A stretch of 64,000 nt of DNA from Ruegeria sp. HKCCD4315 (GTDB taxonomy: Bacteria; Pseudomonadota; Alphaproteobacteria; Rhodobacterales; Rhodobacteraceae). The stretch covers positions 2,236,501 to 2,300,500 of the forward strand of contig NZ_WVRN01000001.1 in the NCBI RefSeq assembly GCF_013112245.1. Direction: 5' to 3'. Positions 60,734-64,000 of this stretch are shown piece after piece. The first letter of the stretch is position 1, and the number at the start of each line of letters is the position of its first letter. The position numbers and the translations under genes were made by a program. Below the pieces are notes generated by a model. That model was not told the origin of the DNA and searched no databases. It saw only the letters and a list, made by a program, of their open reading frames with translations.

Positions 60734-62419
60734 TCAGGAATGTTCCTCGGCCGCGGTGGCGGCAAGCGCTCTGTTGTAGGCCTTGAGCGCATCAATGTGG
60801 TAAAGCGCACCTACCGGTGTTTCAGTTCCATCGGCATCCAGAATAACCACCGGAATACAAGGGATGTCCGCCCGGTCGAAATAGGGCATAGCAGCTTCCA
60901 GTGTGGCGCTGGCCTGAATGCACAGGCCCTGTTCGATCAGTCCCTGCGCTTCTTCCTTGGTGATCGAACGCGGGTCACCGATTGGGCGCATCACGGCCCC
61001 GGCGCGCAGCATGGCCAACAGATATGCCTGCGGCCCGGCCGCCAGATGGACATCCCGCCGTTCCAGTTGGGTCAGGAAGAAGGACCGATCCACAAGACGC
61101 GAGGCCAGCGCAGTGGACATAGAAACCGTCACCATCACCGCAAGACCGATCTGCCAATCCCCGGTCAGTTCAAAGACAATCAGTGTGGTCGAAATAGGTG
61201 CACCCAGCACCGCCGCAGCCACAGCACCCATTCCGGCAAAGGCATAAAGCGTGTGTGTTCCGGACACGTCCGGCAACAGACCGGTGGCGATCAGTCCAAA
61301 GGCCAGCCCGGTCAGCGCGCCCACCATAAGTGAGGGAGAAAACACACCACCGCCCATGCGCCCGCCCATGGTGATGGCGACGGCAACGGTTTTGGTAACG
61401 GCAAACAGGATGGCCGTTGTCAGAACCAGATCACCGGTCAAAGCACGGATTGTGGTCTCGTATCCCACGCCGATGATATGCGGGAACCAGATCGCCATAA
61501 GCCCCAGCATCGCGCCAGAGACCGCCGGGCGCAGCCACCCCGGGATGGATAGACGGCTTTGGATATGACTGCCGATATCCTCGGCAAAGAAGATCGATCG
61601 CATCAGCAGTAGGGCGACAAATCCACAGATCAGACCGAGGATCAGGAAAGCCGGTAGTTCGACATAAAATTGCAGCGACCCCGGCGTATCCAGGGTGAAT
61701 TCGGTAACATCGCCGTATTCCAGCCGGTTAATCACCGTTCCCGCGACCGAGGCGATAACGATCGGCGCAAAGGCATGAACGGCGAAGTGACGCAGCACGA
61801 CCTCGAGCGCGAACAAAGCCCCCGCGATAGGCGCGTTGAAACTGGCTGAAACAGCGGCGGCAACGGCACATCCCAAAAGGTCACGTCCTGTGATCCCGTC
61901 CGCGTGGATGCGGTTGCTGACCCAAGTGGAAATCACTCCGGCCATATGCACCACGGGCCCTTCCCGGCCCGTTGACCCGCCCGAACTGAGCGTGATCAGA
62001 GAAGCAAAAAACGACGCGATCCCGGCCTTGACCTCAACCCGGCCGTCCGTCACGGCAGCACCTTCGATTACATCGGCCACAGACCGCACACGCCCGTCAT
62101 TGGTGAAACGGTTCAAGATGACGCCCACAAGCAGGCCGCCGACGATGGGAATGATCAGAACCATGAACCACGGCAGTTTCTCGGCATGGCTGTGCAGCAG
62201 CAGGATATCATCCGTGTCATAAAGATAAGCCTGCAGGGAACGGATGGCTTTGCGGAAGCCAAGCGCCATGAACCCTGCCGCGATACCGATGGCCAGTGCG
62301 ATGAACCAAAACTGGATCTGGCTTGGCCCCCGGCGCAACATCACCCGCCACGCATCCTTAATCGCGGCCAGAGCCTGATTGAACTGGTTGCGCAGAACGG
62401 TGCGGGTCGATTGGGTCAT
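60734..62419 (-). CDS. ClC-type chloride channel/transporter
   Basis: A 561-residue protein with a ClC core of about 18 helices (residues 30-440) and a C-terminal part that resembles one worn CBS module (about 470-545). The external-gate glutamate is in GGSTGREGPVVHMAG near residue 150, and GGRMGGGVFSPSLMVGA near 360 matches the GGIFAP motif. The GSGIP motif expected near residue 110 is not seen, where it reads RVRSVADVIEGAAV, and the tyrosine expected near the end of the core is replaced by phenylalanine in RSFFLTQLERR. Anion preference is therefore uncertain. ATG at 62417-62419 has GAGGG upstream. Confidence 0.88.
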   Translation of the reverse strand: MTQSTRTVLRNQFNQALAAIKDAWRVMLRRGPSQIQFWFIALAIGIAAGFMALGFRKAIRSLQAYLYDTDDILLLHSHAEKLPWFMVLIIPIVGGLLVGVILNRFTNDGRVRSVADVIEGAAVTDGRVEVKAGIASFFASLITLSSGGSTGREGPVVHMAGVISTWVSNRIHADGITGRDLLGCAVAAAVSASFNAPIAGALFALEVVLRHFAVHAFAPIVIASVAGTVINRLEYGDVTEFTLDTPGSLQFYVELPAFLILGLICGFVALLLMRSIFFAEDIGSHIQSRLSIPGWLRPAVSGAMLGLMAIWFPHIIGVGYETTIRALTGDLVLTTAILFAVTKTVAVAITMGGRMGGGVFSPSLMVGALTGLAFGLIATGLLPDVSGTHTLYAFAGMGAVAAAVLGAPISTTLIVFELTGDWQIGLAVMVTVSMSTALASRLVDRSFFLTQLERRDVHLAAGPQAYLLAMLRAGAVMRPIGDPRSITKEEAQGLIEQGLCIQASATLEAAMPYFDRADIPCIPVVILDADGTETPVGALYHIDALKAYNRALAATAAEEHS

Positions 62420-62519
62420 TGGCCCTCGGGGATCATCTCTTAACCCTTAGTAAGCCACGGAGCGTCCATATAAAAGTGAGATAGCGACAGTGTGAGCACT
62501 GATTCACGCCACAGGCATA

Positions 62520-64000
62520 TCAGGCTTGCAGCAGGGCCCGGGCAGCAGCGCGTGCTTCCTCGGTGATTGTATCACCTGCCACCATACGCGCGATCTCATC
62601 CACACGGTCCGGTTCCGCCAAGGGAATTACGGTGGACAGAGTTTGTCCCTTTGTCACCTGTTTCTGCACACGCCAGTGATGCGCGGCACGGGCGGCAACC
62701 TGAGGCGAATGGGTGACGACGAGAACCTGCCCCCCCTGCGCCAGTGACGCCAACCTGCGCCCAACCGCATCGGCTGTGGCACCGCCAACGCCCCGGTCAA
62801 TCTCGTCAAAGATCATCGTGCGCGCGCTGTCATCGCCAGTAAGACAGACCTTAAGCGCCAGCAAAAAGCGGCTGAGTTCACCGCCCGATGCAATCTTGTT
62901 CAAAGGACCGGCCGAAGCGCCGGGATTGGTCGCCACGGTGAACGCAACTGCGTCAGTGCCTTCGGGGCCCGGCTCTGCCAAAGTGAGCTCGGTTTGGAAC
63001 ACGGCGCGTTCCATCTTGAGCGGGGCCAGTTCAGTCATGACGGCAGTATCAAGCCGCCCAGCAGCCGCCTTGCGGGCTGCGCTCAGCTCGGCAGCGGCAG
63101 TGTCATAAGCGTCCTGCGCCGCGTTCACGGCTGCACGTTTATCCGCCAGATCGGCGTCACCCGCCTCCAACCGATTCAACCGGTCGCGCAGAGTGTCGGC
63201 AAATGTTCCCAGATCATCCGGTGATACATCATGCTTTCGCGCTTGTGCACGGATGGCGAACAGGCGTTCTTCGGCCTGTTCCAGTTCCGCCGGGTTGAAA
63301 TCCAGCGCCTGAAGGCATGCATTCACGCCGTCCTGCGCCTCGCCCAGTTCGATCATCGCCCGCCCAAGCGCGGCAATCGGTTCTTCCAATTGACCACCTG
63401 CGTTGTCTGACACGCCTTCCAACCAGCGGATAGCGTCAGACATTGCGCCTTCGGCCCCATCCCCGGACAACAGCGCGAAGGCGCGGGCGACATCATCCCG
63501 GATGCGTTCGGCCCCCTGCATCATGCGGCGGCGGGCATCCAGTTCGGCGTCTTCGCCCGGTTGCGGATCAAGCTGGTCCAGTTCGGCCACAGCGTGGCGC
63601 AGGAATTCTTCTTCGCTGCGGACAGCTTCCAGTGCGGCCTCGGTTTCGGCAAGGGCTTTACGCGCACGGGACATCTCGGACCAGGCCGCACGCACTTTGG
63701 CCAAATGCCCCGATACATCAGCGAAATCGTCCAGCATCGCCTGATGCCCGCGCGGATTCAGCAACCCACGATCGTCATGCTGGCCGTGCAATTCGATTAA
63801 GGTTTCAGACAGAGCCCGCAACACGTCGCCCGAGCAGCGCCGGTCATTGACCCAGGCGGTCTTACGACCCTCGGCGGTGTTGACCCGACGCAGGATCAGT
63901 TCTTCGCCCCCCGGCAAGCCGGCTTCAGACAGAATCGCATGAGCGGGATGGTCGGTGGAGAGTTCAAACTCGGCGACGACCTCGCCCTGTGCTGCACCCT
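62520..64000 (-). CDS. recN: DNA repair protein RecN, 3' part
   Basis: An SMC-like ATPase needed for double-strand break repair. The gene runs off the right edge, so the first 60 or so residues with the Walker A motif are missing. The visible 490-residue part shows NDRRCSGDVLRAL, a long coiled-coil region (about 80-320), the SGG signature NKIASGGELSRFLLALKV and Walker B TMIFDEIDRGVGG, followed by VLVVTHSPQVAA. The reading frame is open up to base 64000, so the true start is outside the window. It ends 100 bases before the ClC gene on the same strand; no terminator is evident between them. Confidence 0.93.
   Translation of the reverse strand, partial: GAAQGEVVAEFELSTDHPAHAILSEAGLPGGEELILRRVNTAEGRKTAWVNDRRCSGDVLRALSETLIELHGQHDDRGLLNPRGHQAMLDDFADVSGHLAKVRAAWSEMSRARKALAETEAALEAVRSEEEFLRHAVAELDQLDPQPGEDAELDARRRMMQGAERIRDDVARAFALLSGDGAEGAMSDAIRWLEGVSDNAGGQLEEPIAALGRAMIELGEAQDGVNACLQALDFNPAELEQAEERLFAIRAQARKHDVSPDDLGTFADTLRDRLNRLEAGDADLADKRAAVNAAQDAYDTAAAELSAARKAAAGRLDTAVMTELAPLKMERAVFQTELTLAEPGPEGTDAVAFTVATNPGASAGPLNKIASGGELSRFLLALKVCLTGDDSARTMIFDEIDRGVGGATADAVGRRLASLAQGGQVLVVTHSPQVAARAAHHWRVQKQVTKGQTLSTVIPLAEPDRVDEIARMVAGDTITEEARAAARALLQA

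Overview
The window looks like a chromosomal segment of a marine alphaproteobacterium of the Roseobacter group (Rhodobacteraceae, Ruegeria-like). The evidence is the G+C-rich, densely packed housekeeping and catabolic genes, the CobS/CobT aerobic cobaltochelatase, short GlmU (450 aa) and GatB (503 aa) of the alphaproteobacterial kind, a DppD-DppF type fused ABC ATPase, an IorAB-type molybdenum hydroxylase, and an intergenic hairpin repeat ending in TTTTTAGCCAGATGAAG. The genus is an inference from recollection, not from a database search. There is no tRNA, rRNA, IS element, prophage or CRISPR array that I can support.

Layout. 1-4300: leucine/isovalerate catabolism on the minus strand (ivd, acyl-CoA ligase, an odd small six-cysteine secreted protein, start of mccB), interrupted by a plus-strand ompW with an FNR-like box. 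4341-6315: DegT/AryC1 aminotransferase and Gph phosphatase. 6450-13685: glmU-glmS (UDP-GlcNAc synthesis), a PNPOx-like protein, an AlkD-like protein, a lipoprotein, moaA and waaA (Kdo transferase). 13752-24382: a peptide/amide uptake and hydrolysis locus. It has three tandem M20 amidohydrolases, an ArgE-like deacylase and a fused ABC ATPase on the minus strand, facing a solute-binding protein and two permeases on the plus strand. 24389-31101: MFS transporter, DUF3422 protein, VOC protein, pntAB transhydrogenase and a small isoprenylcysteine-methyltransferase-like membrane protein. 31277-35849: kynureninase, a TetR regulator and a divergent two-gene molybdenum hydroxylase with a readable promoter/operator. 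35906-37528: outer-membrane barrel protein with a six-copy 39-nt glycine-rich repeat. 37676-41311: glutamine-amidotransferase-like hydrolase, glcG-like gene and malate synthase G. 41521-50789: pepN, two uncharacterised proteins, gatB, pepT, a DUF4177-like protein and a cysteine-synthase-family enzyme. 50802-56854: bolA, a J-domain protein, a membrane-anchored NYN/PIN-like nuclease, a Hint-domain protein in A+T-richer DNA, cobS and cobT. 56991-64000: M24 aminopeptidase, DUF427, DUF3179, a ClC-type channel and the 3' part of recN.

How the parts work together. Several modules feed acetyl-CoA and glyoxylate into central metabolism (leucine degradation, malate synthase G). Others scavenge peptides and acylated amino acids (ABC importer, M20 enzymes, PepN, PepT, PepP), which fits a heterotroph living on dissolved organic nitrogen. 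glmUS, waaA, ompW and the repeat barrel serve the envelope. cobST serve B12 synthesis. The molybdenum hydroxylase needs molybdopterin, whose first committed step is MoaA, also present here.

The least explained parts are the six-cysteine secreted protein translationally coupled inside the leucine operon, the expanded M20/ABC locus, the 39-nt repeat barrel, the bolA/J-domain to cobS interval with the Hint and NYN genes, and several perfect inverted repeats (2363, 4277, 20416, 30591, 33072, 38591, 51068). I see no clear anti-phage or otherwise recognisable new multi-gene defence system.
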